Of a DNA stretch of 10,481 bases, positions 1 to 7,037 are shown one piece after another. The translations under genes and the position numbers were made by a program. The stretch spans positions 26,052 through 36,532 of the forward strand of contig DBXI01000067.1 of NCBI GenBank assembly GCA_002309255.1. The letters are read 5' to 3'. Source of the stretch: Bacteroidales bacterium UBA1216 (GTDB taxonomy: Bacteria > Bacteroidota > Bacteroidia > Bacteroidales > Paludibacteraceae). Numbering within the stretch: position 1 is the stretch's first letter; every line of letters starts with the position of its first letter. Below the pieces are notes generated by a model that was given only the letters and a program-made list of their open reading frames with translations, had not been told where the DNA came from and ran no database searches.

Positions 1-473
1 GTGTTCTGCCAGTTCTGCAGCTTGCTGACATATGCCGATGTACCTCCCATCCGTGAGATCGTATATCCGTCAGGCAAGATAGCGTTGTATGTTTTCGTCA
101 GATCCCCCTCCGCCACGGTACCAGCTGCGTTGTCGTTATATAGGTCGATGTATGCCTGTTTGTACTCGCCATACGAGACTTGCGTGGTCAGGATAGCGTA
201 GCCGCACCCCATCAGTGCACCATACACGATAGGCACCTTCCACCACGAGCGGTTGTACATCTGTCCCAATCCCGGGCAGATCGCTCCCAGCCATACGGCA
301 CGCAGCGGATCGGGTCGCCACGGTACTTCAGGGAGCGTCTGTACCTCCAGTTCGGAGACGTCAACCAGCTGCACCGAGTCGGCCTTGAAAGCAAAGCTAT
401 CCGGCTCGGTTGTCTGCGCCGCCAGCGTCAGGCAGACAAACAACAACACTCCTATGTACAGCCATCGTTTCAA
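1..473 (-). CDS. DUF5683 family membrane protein, 3' end beyond window (partial)
   Basis: About 157 codons are visible; the 3' end lies off the left edge. The product starts LKRWLYIGVLLFVCLTLAAQ, a signal peptide with a K-R n-region, a hydrophobic core and an A-Q cleavage site. Around residues 60-95 it carries the DUF5683 hallmark, a positively charged run followed by A-x-C-P-G-L-G-Q-M-Y-N-R-S-W-W-K-V-P-I-V-Y-G-A and a hydrophobic segment. The family is widespread in Bacteroidota, usually directly after parA-parB, and its function is unknown; an envelope role is likely. The start is called at TTG 473-471, three bases after the parB stop. It is the only in-frame start that keeps the charged n-region, and the nearby ATG (465-463) is in another frame that soon stops. 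Odd point: the start is in the same frame as the parB stop codon. Family assignment is confident; the exact start is less so. Confidence 0.85.
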   Translation of the reverse strand, partial: MKRWLYIGVLLFVCLTLAAQTTEPDSFAFKADSVQLVDVSELEVQTLPEVPWRPDPLRAVWLGAICPGLGQMYNRSWWKVPIVYGALMGCGYAILTTQVSYGEYKQAYIDLYNDNAAGTVAEGDLTKTYNAILPDGYTISRMGGTSAYVSKLQNWQN

Positions 474-476
474 TAC

Positions 477-1319
477 TTACTGACGCAGTTGGTTGATGAT
501 ATCATTCAGTTCCTGCTCATCCTTGAAGGCGATGGTGATCTTTCCTTCGCTCACCTTCACCTTACGCTGCAGGCGTTGCTCCAGCCACATCTGCTGGGCA
601 GGATAAGCCGAGCGGGCGTTCTTGCGCGGCTGCCGCGGTGCTGCGGCTTGCTGTTGACCGACGCTGACCAACTCCTCCACGCGGCGTACACTCAGTCCCT
701 CGGCCAGTATGCGGCGGTAGAGCGACAGCTGCTGTTCGGGCGACGAGCTGCCCAGGATAGCACGCGCGTGCCCCATGTCCAGCTTATGCTCCTTGATGCC
801 CATCTGTACCTCAGCGGGCAGCTTGAGCAGACGCATATAGTTCGCCACTGTGGCGCGTTTCTTGCCTACACGTTCCGCCATCTGTTCCTGCGTCAGGTCA
901 TAGTCGTCCATCAGGCGCTGATAGGCCAGTGCTATCTCAATGGCATCGAGGTTCTCGCGCTGGATGTTCTCGATCAGCGCCCACTCCATCACCTGTTCAT
1001 CCTTAGCGGTACGCACGTATGCGGGGATGTCATACAGTCCTGCCATCTTCGCGGCGCGGAAGCGACGCTCACCGGCAATGATCATATAGGTGCCATCATC
1101 ATTCTGCTTGAGCGTGATGGGTGAAATGACGCCATGCTCGCGGATGGAGTCCGCCAGCTCCTGCAGCGCTTCCTCGTCAAACGTGCGGCGGGGCTGATTG
1201 GGGTTAGCAACGATCTCGCTCAGGGGGATCTCCGATATACGGCTCGCCTTGCCGGTCGTGACATGTGATGTATCGATCAGGGCATCCAGCCCGCGTCCTA
1301 ATCCTGTAGTTTTCTTCAT
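477..1319 (-). CDS. parB: ParB chromosome partitioning protein
   Basis: ParB/Spo0J binds parS sites, loads onto DNA as a CTP-dependent sliding clamp and works with ParA to segregate origins. The 280-residue length is normal for a chromosomal ParB. The N-terminus has GLGRGLDALI (residues 6-15), the conserved segment that touches and stimulates ParA. The nucleotide-binding ParB/Srx domain follows, with NPNQPRRTF (39-47), GERRFRAA (83-90) and ENIQRENL (117-124). A helix-turn-helix domain covers about 141-166 (TQEQMAERVGKKRATVANYM region). A Q/A/P-rich linker (222-232) leads to the C-terminal dimerisation domain (about 242-280). It follows parA after 57 nt and precedes DUF5683 by 3 nt. ATG 1319 is followed at once by MKKTTGLGRGL, the usual family start. 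A 20-bp inverted repeat lies 23 nt upstream of the start. No parS-like site was seen in the window. Confidence 0.97.
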   Translation of the reverse strand: MKKTTGLGRGLDALIDTSHVTTGKASRISEIPLSEIVANPNQPRRTFDEEALQELADSIREHGVISPITLKQNDDGTYMIIAGERRFRAAKMAGLYDIPAYVRTAKDEQVMEWALIENIQRENLDAIEIALAYQRLMDDYDLTQEQMAERVGKKRATVANYMRLLKLPAEVQMGIKEHKLDMGHARAILGSSSPEQQLSLYRRILAEGLSVRRVEELVSVGQQQAAAPRQPRKNARSAYPAQQMWLEQRLQRKVKVSEGKITIAFKDEQELNDIINQLRQ

Positions 1320-1342
1320 AAATATAGCGTTGTACAGTTGGG

Positions 1343-1362
1343 ATCAGCCAAAATTGACTGAT
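1343..1362 (-). promoter_or_regulatory. Intercistronic 20-bp inverted repeat between parA and parB (copy 1)
   Basis: The plus strand reads ATCAGCCAAAATTGACTGAT, which matches the element at 3181-3200 at 17 of 20 positions. Its arms mispair once as plus-strand sequence (C against A). In the RNA of the transcribed minus strand that pair becomes U-G, so a 9-bp stem is kept. It starts 14 nt after the parA stop and ends 23 nt before the parB ATG. No U-tract follows, so it does not look like an intrinsic terminator. It could be an mRNA processing or stability hairpin, a translational control element, or a dimeric protein-binding site. The similarity is directly visible; the role is unknown. Confidence 0.6.
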
Positions 1363-1376
1363 TTATACTTGTATGG

Positions 1377-2135
1377 TTATCGTTTCTGTACTTCCTTTGC
1401 CAGTGCTCTGTACGCCACTGCACCTTTGGATTTGGGCTCGTAATCGAGGATCGTCTGTCCGTGGCTCGGAGCTTCGGACAGGCGTACGTTTCTGGCAATC
1501 ACGGTGTGGAACACCAGATCACCAAAGTGGCGCTTCACCTCATCGAGCACCTGATTACTGAGTTTGAGTCGGTTGTCGTACATCGTAAGAACGAATCCCA
1601 TGATGTTCAGCCCGGGATTGAGCTGCGACTTGATGATCTTGATGGTGTTCAGCAGCTTAGCTATACCCTCCAGCGCAAAGAACTCACATTGCACAGGAAT
1701 TATCACGCTGTCAGCTACCGTCAGCGCGTTTACCGTGATTAGTCCCAACGACGGCGAGCAGTCGATGAGTATATAGTCATATTCACCGCGCAGCTGCTGC
1801 AGCACACGCTTGAGCAGTTGCTCTCTGCCCTTCAGGTTGAGCATCTCGATCTCCGCGCCCACAAGATCAATATGCGAAGGGATTAGGTGTAGGTTTTCCA
1901 CATCGGTCTTAACGATTGCTTCGTGCGGGTCGATGCCATTGACCAGACACTCGTAGATGGAGGCCTGCAAATCACGTATATCTACCCCCAGACCCGATGA
2001 GGCGTTAGCCTGCGGGTCGGCATCTACGAGCAGAACACGCTTGCCGTCAGCTGCCAATGCGGCCGACAGGTTGATGGCTGTGGTGGTTTTGCCTACACCA
2101 CCTTTCTGGTTTGCTAATGCTATTATTCTTGCCAT
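1377..2135 (-). CDS. parA: ParA (Soj-type) chromosome partitioning ATPase
   Basis: ParA is a deviant-Walker ATPase that forms a DNA-bound gradient on the nucleoid and moves ParB-parS complexes. At 252 residues it is of chromosomal (Soj) type, without the N-terminal HTH of plasmid ParAs. Visible motifs are the deviant Walker A KGGVGKTT (11-18, signature Lys11 and Lys16), LLVDADPQAN (35-44; Walker A' Asp), Walker B/switch II YILIDCSPSLG (121-131), and the C-terminal RNVRLSEAPSHGQTI signature (215-229). ATG 2135 gives the standard MARIIALANQKGGVGKT start. It begins 8 nt after the glycosyltransferase stop, so it is probably co-transcribed with the envelope genes upstream, and is followed by parB after 57 nt. 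I saw no separate promoter of the TAnnTTTG type in front of it. Confidence 0.97.
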   Translation of the reverse strand: MARIIALANQKGGVGKTTTAINLSAALAADGKRVLLVDADPQANASSGLGVDIRDLQASIYECLVNGIDPHEAIVKTDVENLHLIPSHIDLVGAEIEMLNLKGREQLLKRVLQQLRGEYDYILIDCSPSLGLITVNALTVADSVIIPVQCEFFALEGIAKLLNTIKIIKSQLNPGLNIMGFVLTMYDNRLKLSNQVLDEVKRHFGDLVFHTVIARNVRLSEAPSHGQTILDYEPKSKGAVAYRALAKEVQKR

Positions 2136-2143
2136 AATTCGTA

Positions 2144-3172
2144 TTAATTTCCAAGTAACTTATCAAATCGTTCTATTATCATCTCTGCTGTCAATGCTTT
2201 GCACGCAAAGTTTCGGTACTTGCAAGAGTTCGTACCATGCACCGAGCACGGGCGACAGCTCACCGGTAGCGACAGGATCTGCATATCTATAGCCCCTTGT
2301 GCAGAGTAGCCCATATAGGTGTGTGTGCCGCACCAGATGCTCAGCATCTTGCAGCCAACTAATGCGCCTAAATGCTGGTTGGCGGAATCCATGCACATCA
2401 GTCCGTCTATCAGGCGCATCAGTTCAAGTTCGCCGTCCAAGGGCAACTGATTGCTTACGCTCTCCACATTGTCCCATAACGAAGCCCACTGGCGCAACAT
2501 CTCCGTTTCTATATACCCCGCTCCGAATAGGAACACCCGTGTGTTCTCTTGGTCTGCGTAGTATGCTATGACCTCCTTCATTGTCTTGTATGACAATATG
2601 TTCGACCGGTGCTTGGCAAACGGCGCTATCCCTACCCATCGTCCGGACTTCGTGCCGAACAGTTGTTGCACATTCGCCACCGCGTCCGCATTGACAGGAA
2701 GCAGTTGTCTCTCACCTTTGGGGTTCAGACCGCCCATTCGGAACGTGTCAGCATAGCGTTCCTGCTCGGGTTGAAGCGGAGCTGCTTGTTCACACCCCGT
2801 GCGGATCAACGCCCGTTGTTCGCGTCTTACGCCCGGCAGCACACTCACCGGCACCTTGTGCCAGCGTAGTAGCCAGCCTACCATACGTGTGCTGAGATCA
2901 GCCTGCAAGTCAAACACGCGTGTCGGTGCATATGCCATCACCTGTCGGTACAGGCTGTACGGTCCGCGCGAATGATCCCCATCGGTGCACACCTCATGAT
3001 AGTGCACGTTCGGCAGACCGTAGAACAAGTCTGCTAACGGCTTGAGCGCCATCACCACGAACTCATCGTCCGGGTACGCGCGACTGAGGCGCGACATAAC
3101 AGACGCCACCATCGCCACATTGCTCAGCGACGATAGTCGTAACACGACATATGTTCTCTTCTGTTTTACCAT
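2144..3172 (-). CDS. Glycosyltransferase family 9 (heptosyltransferase-like), catalytic Asp position altered
   Basis: The product is a 342-residue GT-B protein of the GT9 family, which transfers sugars (classically ADP-heptose) onto LPS core at the inner face of the cytoplasmic membrane. The N-terminal strand-loop VVLRLSSLSNVAMVASV (9-25) aligns with the family's R-x-S-x-x-G-D-V-x-M motif, but the Gly-Asp pair reads Ser17-Asn18. The C-terminal nucleotide-sugar half has WVGIAPFAKHRSN (179-191), VFLFGAG (213-219) and MDSANQHLGALVG (261-273), the counterpart of the family's S-D-S-x-x-x-H-L-A-A. The tail carries four cysteines (C306, C309, C317, C324) in a pattern I associate with Bacteroidota GT9 proteins. 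There is no signal peptide, so it is cytosolic or peripheral. ATG 3172 lies 8 nt after a hairpin-forming repeat. The family call is firm. The donor and acceptor are unknown, and the Asn substitution leaves catalysis in doubt. Confidence 0.88.
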   Translation of the reverse strand: MVKQKRTYVVLRLSSLSNVAMVASVMSRLSRAYPDDEFVVMALKPLADLFYGLPNVHYHEVCTDGDHSRGPYSLYRQVMAYAPTRVFDLQADLSTRMVGWLLRWHKVPVSVLPGVRREQRALIRTGCEQAAPLQPEQERYADTFRMGGLNPKGERQLLPVNADAVANVQQLFGTKSGRWVGIAPFAKHRSNILSYKTMKEVIAYYADQENTRVFLFGAGYIETEMLRQWASLWDNVESVSNQLPLDGELELMRLIDGLMCMDSANQHLGALVGCKMLSIWCGTHTYMGYSAQGAIDMQILSLPVSCRPCSVHGTNSCKYRNFACKALTAEMIIERFDKLLGN

Positions 3173-3180
3173 TGCCTTAC

Positions 3181-3200
3181 ATCAGCCAAGTTTGGCTGAT
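3181..3200 (-). promoter_or_regulatory. Intercistronic 20-bp inverted repeat before the GT9 gene (copy 2)
   Basis: ATCAGCCAAGTTTGGCTGAT has 9-bp perfect arms (ATCAGCCAA/TTGGCTGAT) around a 2-nt centre. As RNA it would form an 8-bp stem with a 4-nt loop. It begins 3 nt after the beta-barrel stop codon and ends 8 nt before the GT9 ATG, so a folded hairpin would sit on or beside the ribosome-binding region. No U-tract follows. It shares 17/20 bases with the element between parA and parB. The structure is seen in the sequence; function is inferred only. Confidence 0.65.
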
Positions 3201-3203
3201 CTA

Positions 3204-3890
3204 TTACTTTAGCTGCCACAAGTACGCGAAGTTCAGACTCACGGTGAGCAAATTCGAGGCGGCAAAGTGTTGCGCACGCGAATTGTTGTATATACTGCCA
3301 AAACTGTAGTGCACGCGTGCCTCCAGTTGGAACACACCGACCTTACGGTGCATCCCATAGACCCCCAATCCTCCCGCTACGCCCCAGTCGAAGGCGTGGT
3401 CGATGGGTCTATACTGATAGACCGAGGTGGTCTGTTTCACGCCGGACTCTTGCGAGCTGATGCAGTAAGCGATCTGCGGACCGAGGTTCACGAACCCCTG
3501 GAAATGCTCACCTCCGAAGTGAATATGCGACAGTAGAGGCAGTTGTATGTAGTGCAGCCGGCGGGTGTAGTCGTAGCCATCGGTCTGCGAATACTCGCGC
3601 CAGCCGCGCTGCGCATAGCCTATCTCCACCTGCAGCGCGCATACTTTGTGGGCGCCATAGCGGAACACCGCACCGGCGTTCCAACCCAGCGGCCACTTGA
3701 GCAGATCGCTCGTGCCGGGCACCTTGGGAGAAAACAGCACCGTAGAAACCATTGCTCCACCATAGGCTCCCACGAACATCTCCGATTGTGCCAAGCGAGG
3801 CTGAGCCATCATACGCCCACCCGCCAGCAGCAATAGCACCCACAGCACGTTAACGCCGCTCAACCGTGATATGTGTGTTCTCGTATCCAC
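3204..3890 (-). CDS. Outer-membrane beta-barrel protein (PF13568-type, porin family)
   Basis: A protein of up to 228 residues. The N-terminal VNVLWVLLLLAGGRMMAQ (13-30) is a signal-peptide core ending in a typical Bacteroidota A-Q cleavage site. The mature part consists of alternating aromatic/hydrophobic strands separated by Gly-rich turns: MFVGAYGGAMVST (38-50), a long strand ending in ALQVEIGYAQRGWREY, then RRLHYIQLPLLSHIHFG, QGFVNLGPQIAYCISS, WGVAGGLGVYG, and a final aromatic strand ending FAYLWQLK. HYIQLPLL and FVNLGPQIAY are the hallmarks of the OMP_b-brl_2/PorT-like group. PorT itself serves type IX secretion, but nothing here singles this protein out as PorT. The start is uncertain: GTG 3890 overlaps the upstream gene by 41 nt, TTG 3863 by 14 nt, and GTG 3848 would begin just after its stop. 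GTG 3890 and TTG 3863 both retain the signal peptide with some positive charge; I list the longest. It is probably translationally coupled to the LysM gene. Confidence 0.75.
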   Translation of the reverse strand: MDTRTHISRLSGVNVLWVLLLLAGGRMMAQPRLAQSEMFVGAYGGAMVSTVLFSPKVPGTSDLLKWPLGWNAGAVFRYGAHKVCALQVEIGYAQRGWREYSQTDGYDYTRRLHYIQLPLLSHIHFGGEHFQGFVNLGPQIAYCISSQESGVKQTTSVYQYRPIDHAFDWGVAGGLGVYGMHRKVGVFQLEARVHYSFGSIYNNSRAQHFAASNLLTVSLNFAYLWQLK

Positions 3891-5427
3891 CTTCCCCTAT
3901 ACGGGTTAACTTGATTGATGACTGCAAACCTTCATAAACATTGTCCGGCACGCGGAACGTACCGCCCTGCAGCGCCTGTAACATGTAGCGTGTTAGATCG
4001 TAGCCCAACAAGTCGTAGCGCGGGTGCGTTGACGACAACTGATGAGCGAAGTACTGCGCAAAATCCTGCTCATAGCGTGCGTACGCCTCGCCTTGCGGCA
4101 GGCTGAACACGCTTGTGAACAGTTGCGGCAGCACGATGCGCTCTGTCTGCCAGGCATACTGGCTCAGTATCGTGAGGCGCTTACCATGCTTGCCTGTAAG
4201 CAGGTAAGGCATCAGCAGTTGCACATTCGAGTAGCGCTCCGAGTGGAAGAGCAGGATGTTCTCCACACTATCCTTCAGCGCCGCGCTGACCGAGTCCGCC
4301 AGGATCTGCCGGATGGTGGTGCGTGTGGTGGGCAGCCGACGTGCAGCTATGCTGTCACGCAACTTGCGGATGCCACCCGGGTAGTCCTTGGACGAGGCAT
4401 ATGCGTCCACCAGCACGATATTGATTTCGCTGCGCAGAGTATCCAGATAGTCCATCAGCGTGGCTATCTGTATCTCGTCGTACGTATTGAACTTAAGCAG
4501 ACTGGTATTGGTTGTTATGTCCGGTACGCTGGGCAAGAACGGCACCATGACGGGGATATCGTGCGCCTGAGCATAGCCGGAAACGGCTTCCACCTGCTTG
4601 TTGTATGCTGGACCTACGATGGCATTCGTGCGAGCCAGTGCGCCGGAGTCAATCAGCGCAGTGATTGTTTCGGTTGTTTTGCCCACATCATAGGTCTGTA
4701 CTTCATAATATACTATGTGCTTCTCTCCCAGGCTATCAACGTACGTTGCATCGTGGTGCTTCAAAGCCAGCAGCGAGCCGGCATAGAAGTCATAGAACCG
4801 ATCAATCATCGGGCTGCGCTGCGACACATCAGCATGCAAGGGTAGCAGATAAGCCAGCCTAATGGTATCCGTATAGTGCACCGATTGAACGGTATCAAAA
4901 ACATCTGCCTCTTCCGATGAGGTAGTGTCCATGGCTATCTCCGTTGTATCCGCTTGTGTTGTGGGGTCGCCATGCGCACTTGTATCACGCTTGGCGGCCA
5001 GCACAGCCCCCACAAACGGAAGCGGATTGGCGCGACGCTCCCCAGCAGTAGTGCGCGCCGGACGCTCGATCCTCTCAGCACGCGGCAGGGGTTTGACTTT
5101 GGGCTTAGCCGCAATTGTATCGCCTTGCTCCGCAGGTGCTGCGGGAGCATCGCTCACCTCAGGGCTCTTGGTGGCAGGCAGATTGGTTGGGATCAGAATC
5201 TGCTCTTCAAACCGCAGCCCACGCTCCCGAAGATCAGGGTTAATACGAAGTATATCTTCCTGCGACACACCGAAGTTCTTGCTTATCCGATACAGACCAA
5301 TGCTCTTCTCCACAGTGTACCGATAATACACCTTGCCGTCGATCGTATCCATCGGATAAGGCAGCAACTCTTGCGCCTGCATGCAGGCAGACACAAGCAA
5401 CAAACCGTATAATAGTATCTTTCTCAT
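3850..5427 (-). CDS. LysM-like plus type-1 periplasmic-binding-fold envelope protein
   Basis: 525 residues from ATG 5427, chosen because it gives a clean signal sequence, MRKILLYGLLLVSACMQAQ, and an ATGA overlap with the upstream stop. A GTG 33 nt earlier would bury the signal. VSAC fits a lipobox (lipoprotein cleavage before C15), while A-Q at 18-19 also fits signal peptidase I, so anchoring is undecided. Residues about 35-81 form a LysM-like module (YRISKNFGVSQEDILRINP, ending QILIP), though the usual GDTL turn reads KSIG. A Pro/Thr/Ala/Asp-rich linker follows (about 85-188). Residues about 189-525 resemble a type-1 periplasmic-binding fold of the branched-chain amino-acid/LpoA kind: IRLAYLLPLHAD, RFYDFYAGSLLAL, NAIVGPAYNKQVEAV and IPVMVPF. 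Proteins of this build are common in Bacteroidota. Peptidoglycan binding is implied by LysM; a ligand for the second domain is unknown and no transporter partner is adjacent. Confidence 0.82.
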   Translation of the reverse strand: MRKILLYGLLLVSACMQAQELLPYPMDTIDGKVYYRYTVEKSIGLYRISKNFGVSQEDILRINPDLRERGLRFEEQILIPTNLPATKSPEVSDAPAAPAEQGDTIAAKPKVKPLPRAERIERPARTTAGERRANPLPFVGAVLAAKRDTSAHGDPTTQADTTEIAMDTTSSEEADVFDTVQSVHYTDTIRLAYLLPLHADVSQRSPMIDRFYDFYAGSLLALKHHDATYVDSLGEKHIVYYEVQTYDVGKTTETITALIDSGALARTNAIVGPAYNKQVEAVSGYAQAHDIPVMVPFLPSVPDITTNTSLLKFNTYDEIQIATLMDYLDTLRSEINIVLVDAYASSKDYPGGIRKLRDSIAARRLPTTRTTIRQILADSVSAALKDSVENILLFHSERYSNVQLLMPYLLTGKHGKRLTILSQYAWQTERIVLPQLFTSVFSLPQGEAYARYEQDFAQYFAHQLSSTHPRYDLLGYDLTRYMLQALQGGTFRVPDNVYEGLQSSIKLTRIGEGGYENTHITVERR

Positions 5428-7034
5428 GACAAAATATATCTTTTTCTTCGTATTATCCACACTACGCCCGCCATTAATCCTATCATCGCCAGCGGAGCAG
5501 CCATACTGATCGTCTGAATCAGCCTCCGGCTCTGATGGGCTCGGTTATCATTCAGCAGCCTCAGGGCTATCACTTTCTCGCGCAATGCAATCAGTCCGCA
5601 GTCGTCTGCCAGGTCAAGCACGGCGTTCACCACAAAATCCCTGTTACCGAACTGCACGCCCGTATAACGGTCGTAGCCGGCAGGCAGGGGTTGACCTTGC
5701 TGCCAGTTGTTCTGCAGTATGCTGGCCGAAGCCACCACTAGTTGGCGCGTGGTCAGCGACCGGTCGCGTCGGTCGGTATCAGTCAGTCCGTCAGGCACAG
5801 CGCGGTGAGCGAAAACCGACGCAAACTCTCCCTCCAGCCGCACTGCCACAGGCAGGTACGCAGATTCGAAGTATTGCGGATCAACCTGTATCCTGCTCAG
5901 ATCGATCTCAGCTGGAGCGTGCGTCTGGCGCGAGGCGGTCGAACTGGCAAGGAGCACCTCTTTCTGCACATCCGCACTGCCGCCTACGGTGTCGATCGTT
6001 GACACAAACATGCTACTTACCTGCATCACACCCTTTGTGACGGGCGAAGTGGCTGACGTCAGCAGCAGCGGAGCGAATGTCCACGGCATCGGCTGGTACT
6101 GGGCCTCGCCGGCCTCACCCGATACATCCACGGGCACACTCAAGCACTGCAAATCCTGCACCAGCACGGGGTTGATACGTACGCCGTAACGGAACAACTG
6201 ATCGGTCAGGTTCACATCCAGCGGAATGACGGGAGTCAAGCCGCCCTCCTGCAACATCTCTTCCGACAGCCGCACGCCGTCCAGCGCCCATAGCACTCGT
6301 CCGCCGTGCATCACATACTGGTCGATGATGTACTTATCCTGTTCACTTAGAGGCTCTTGTGCTCCGGCGATGATCACCACCTTGTACGGCCTAAGCGCCT
6401 GCACTTCATCAGACAAAACACCGCGATCAACATCAAAGTACCGACTTAGTTGCCTACTTACGTCAAACACATCCGCCTCGTCAAGCTCGCCATGGCCTTC
6501 CAGGAACGCTATGCGGGCAATTGACTCGCGACTAATACTATGTATAGCCTCCGCGAACACGTACTCCAAGTTCTCGATGCTCGCGTTCAGGTTCTGCTCT
6601 CCGCTCAGCGTGCGGTTGTTCCTGAGCAGCGGGACTATGGTCTGCCGACCTTTGTAGCGCACGCGGGCATACGGATAGATGGTCACCTGCACCGTTCGGC
6701 CGTTCTGCTCACGCTCATGAATAACGGTCGGCTGCAAGCCGTCGGTGCTGCCATCCTGCGCATCCGTTATGCGCACCGTGCCGTAGCGGCTCATCTCGTC
6801 AAGCAACTCTATCGTTGCGCGGCGCAACCGGCGGAATCCGCTGTTCAGATCGCCGGACAGCAGCACCTCTACCTCTATCGGTTCGTCCAAGCCGGACAGC
6901 AAGGATTGTGTAGCCTCGCCCAGGCTGTAGCGCTTGTCAGCAGTCAGATCCCAACGCAACGGGAAGATGTACGCTATTACACCGAATAGCGCCACCAACA
7001 GCAATCCTACTATGTATCCCGTGCGTCGTTGCAT
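5424..7034 (-). CDS. gldG: GldG-like ABC-transporter auxiliary membrane protein
   Basis: 536 residues. One transmembrane segment lies at the N-terminus (about 7-26, then LRWDLTADKRYSLGEATQ). A second is at the C-terminus (about 509-528), capped by positive RRKR, leaving a large extracytoplasmic domain between them. The D-L-T-x-x-K-R-Y-S-L motif after the first helix, IEVEVLLSGDLNSGFRRLRR (53-72), the A-F-L-E-G-H-G-E-L segment (176-184) and RYFDVDR (198-204) are the pattern of GldG / ABC_transp_aux proteins. In Flavobacterium GldG works with permease GldF and ATPase GldA and is needed for gliding. Most Bacteroidales do not glide, so the role here is more likely a general envelope ABC complex. 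No gldF or gldA homologue is adjacent. It starts 3 nt after the PPIase stop and ends in an ATGA overlap with the LysM gene, so co-translation is likely. The family call is good; the symbol denotes similarity, not proven function. Confidence 0.8.
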   Translation of the reverse strand: MQRRTGYIVGLLLVALFGVIAYIFPLRWDLTADKRYSLGEATQSLLSGLDEPIEVEVLLSGDLNSGFRRLRRATIELLDEMSRYGTVRITDAQDGSTDGLQPTVIHEREQNGRTVQVTIYPYARVRYKGRQTIVPLLRNNRTLSGEQNLNASIENLEYVFAEAIHSISRESIARIAFLEGHGELDEADVFDVSRQLSRYFDVDRGVLSDEVQALRPYKVVIIAGAQEPLSEQDKYIIDQYVMHGGRVLWALDGVRLSEEMLQEGGLTPVIPLDVNLTDQLFRYGVRINPVLVQDLQCLSVPVDVSGEAGEAQYQPMPWTFAPLLLTSATSPVTKGVMQVSSMFVSTIDTVGGSADVQKEVLLASSTASRQTHAPAEIDLSRIQVDPQYFESAYLPVAVRLEGEFASVFAHRAVPDGLTDTDRRDRSLTTRQLVVASASILQNNWQQGQPLPAGYDRYTGVQFGNRDFVVNAVLDLADDCGLIALREKVIALRLLNDNRAHQSRRLIQTISMAAPLAMIGLMAGVVWIIRRKRYILS

Positions 7035-7037
7035 CGC

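Noticed and set aside
180..1124. Long plus-strand open frame opposite parB (314 codons)
   Set aside because: It is antisense to clear ParB and DUF5683 sequence, has a His/Gln/Leu-rich composition typical of a shadow frame and no recognisable motif.
477..2135. parS site near parAB
   Set aside because: I looked for the conserved TGTTTCACGTGAAACA-like palindrome and saw none in the window. The 20-bp inverted repeats do not resemble it.
3181..3200. Intercistronic inverted repeat as an intrinsic terminator
   Set aside because: No U-tract follows the stem on the transcribed strand, and genes continue closely downstream.
4042..4845. Plus-strand open frame of 267 codons opposite the LysM/binding-fold gene
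   Set aside because: The composition is typical of an antisense shadow. The minus-strand frame has domains, a signal sequence and operon spacing.
5518..5536. A third copy of the inverted repeat (ATCAGCC...CTCTGAT) in the GldG-like gene
   Set aside because: It lies in coding sequence, the inner arms do not line up with the other two copies and it encodes an ordinary part of the protein.
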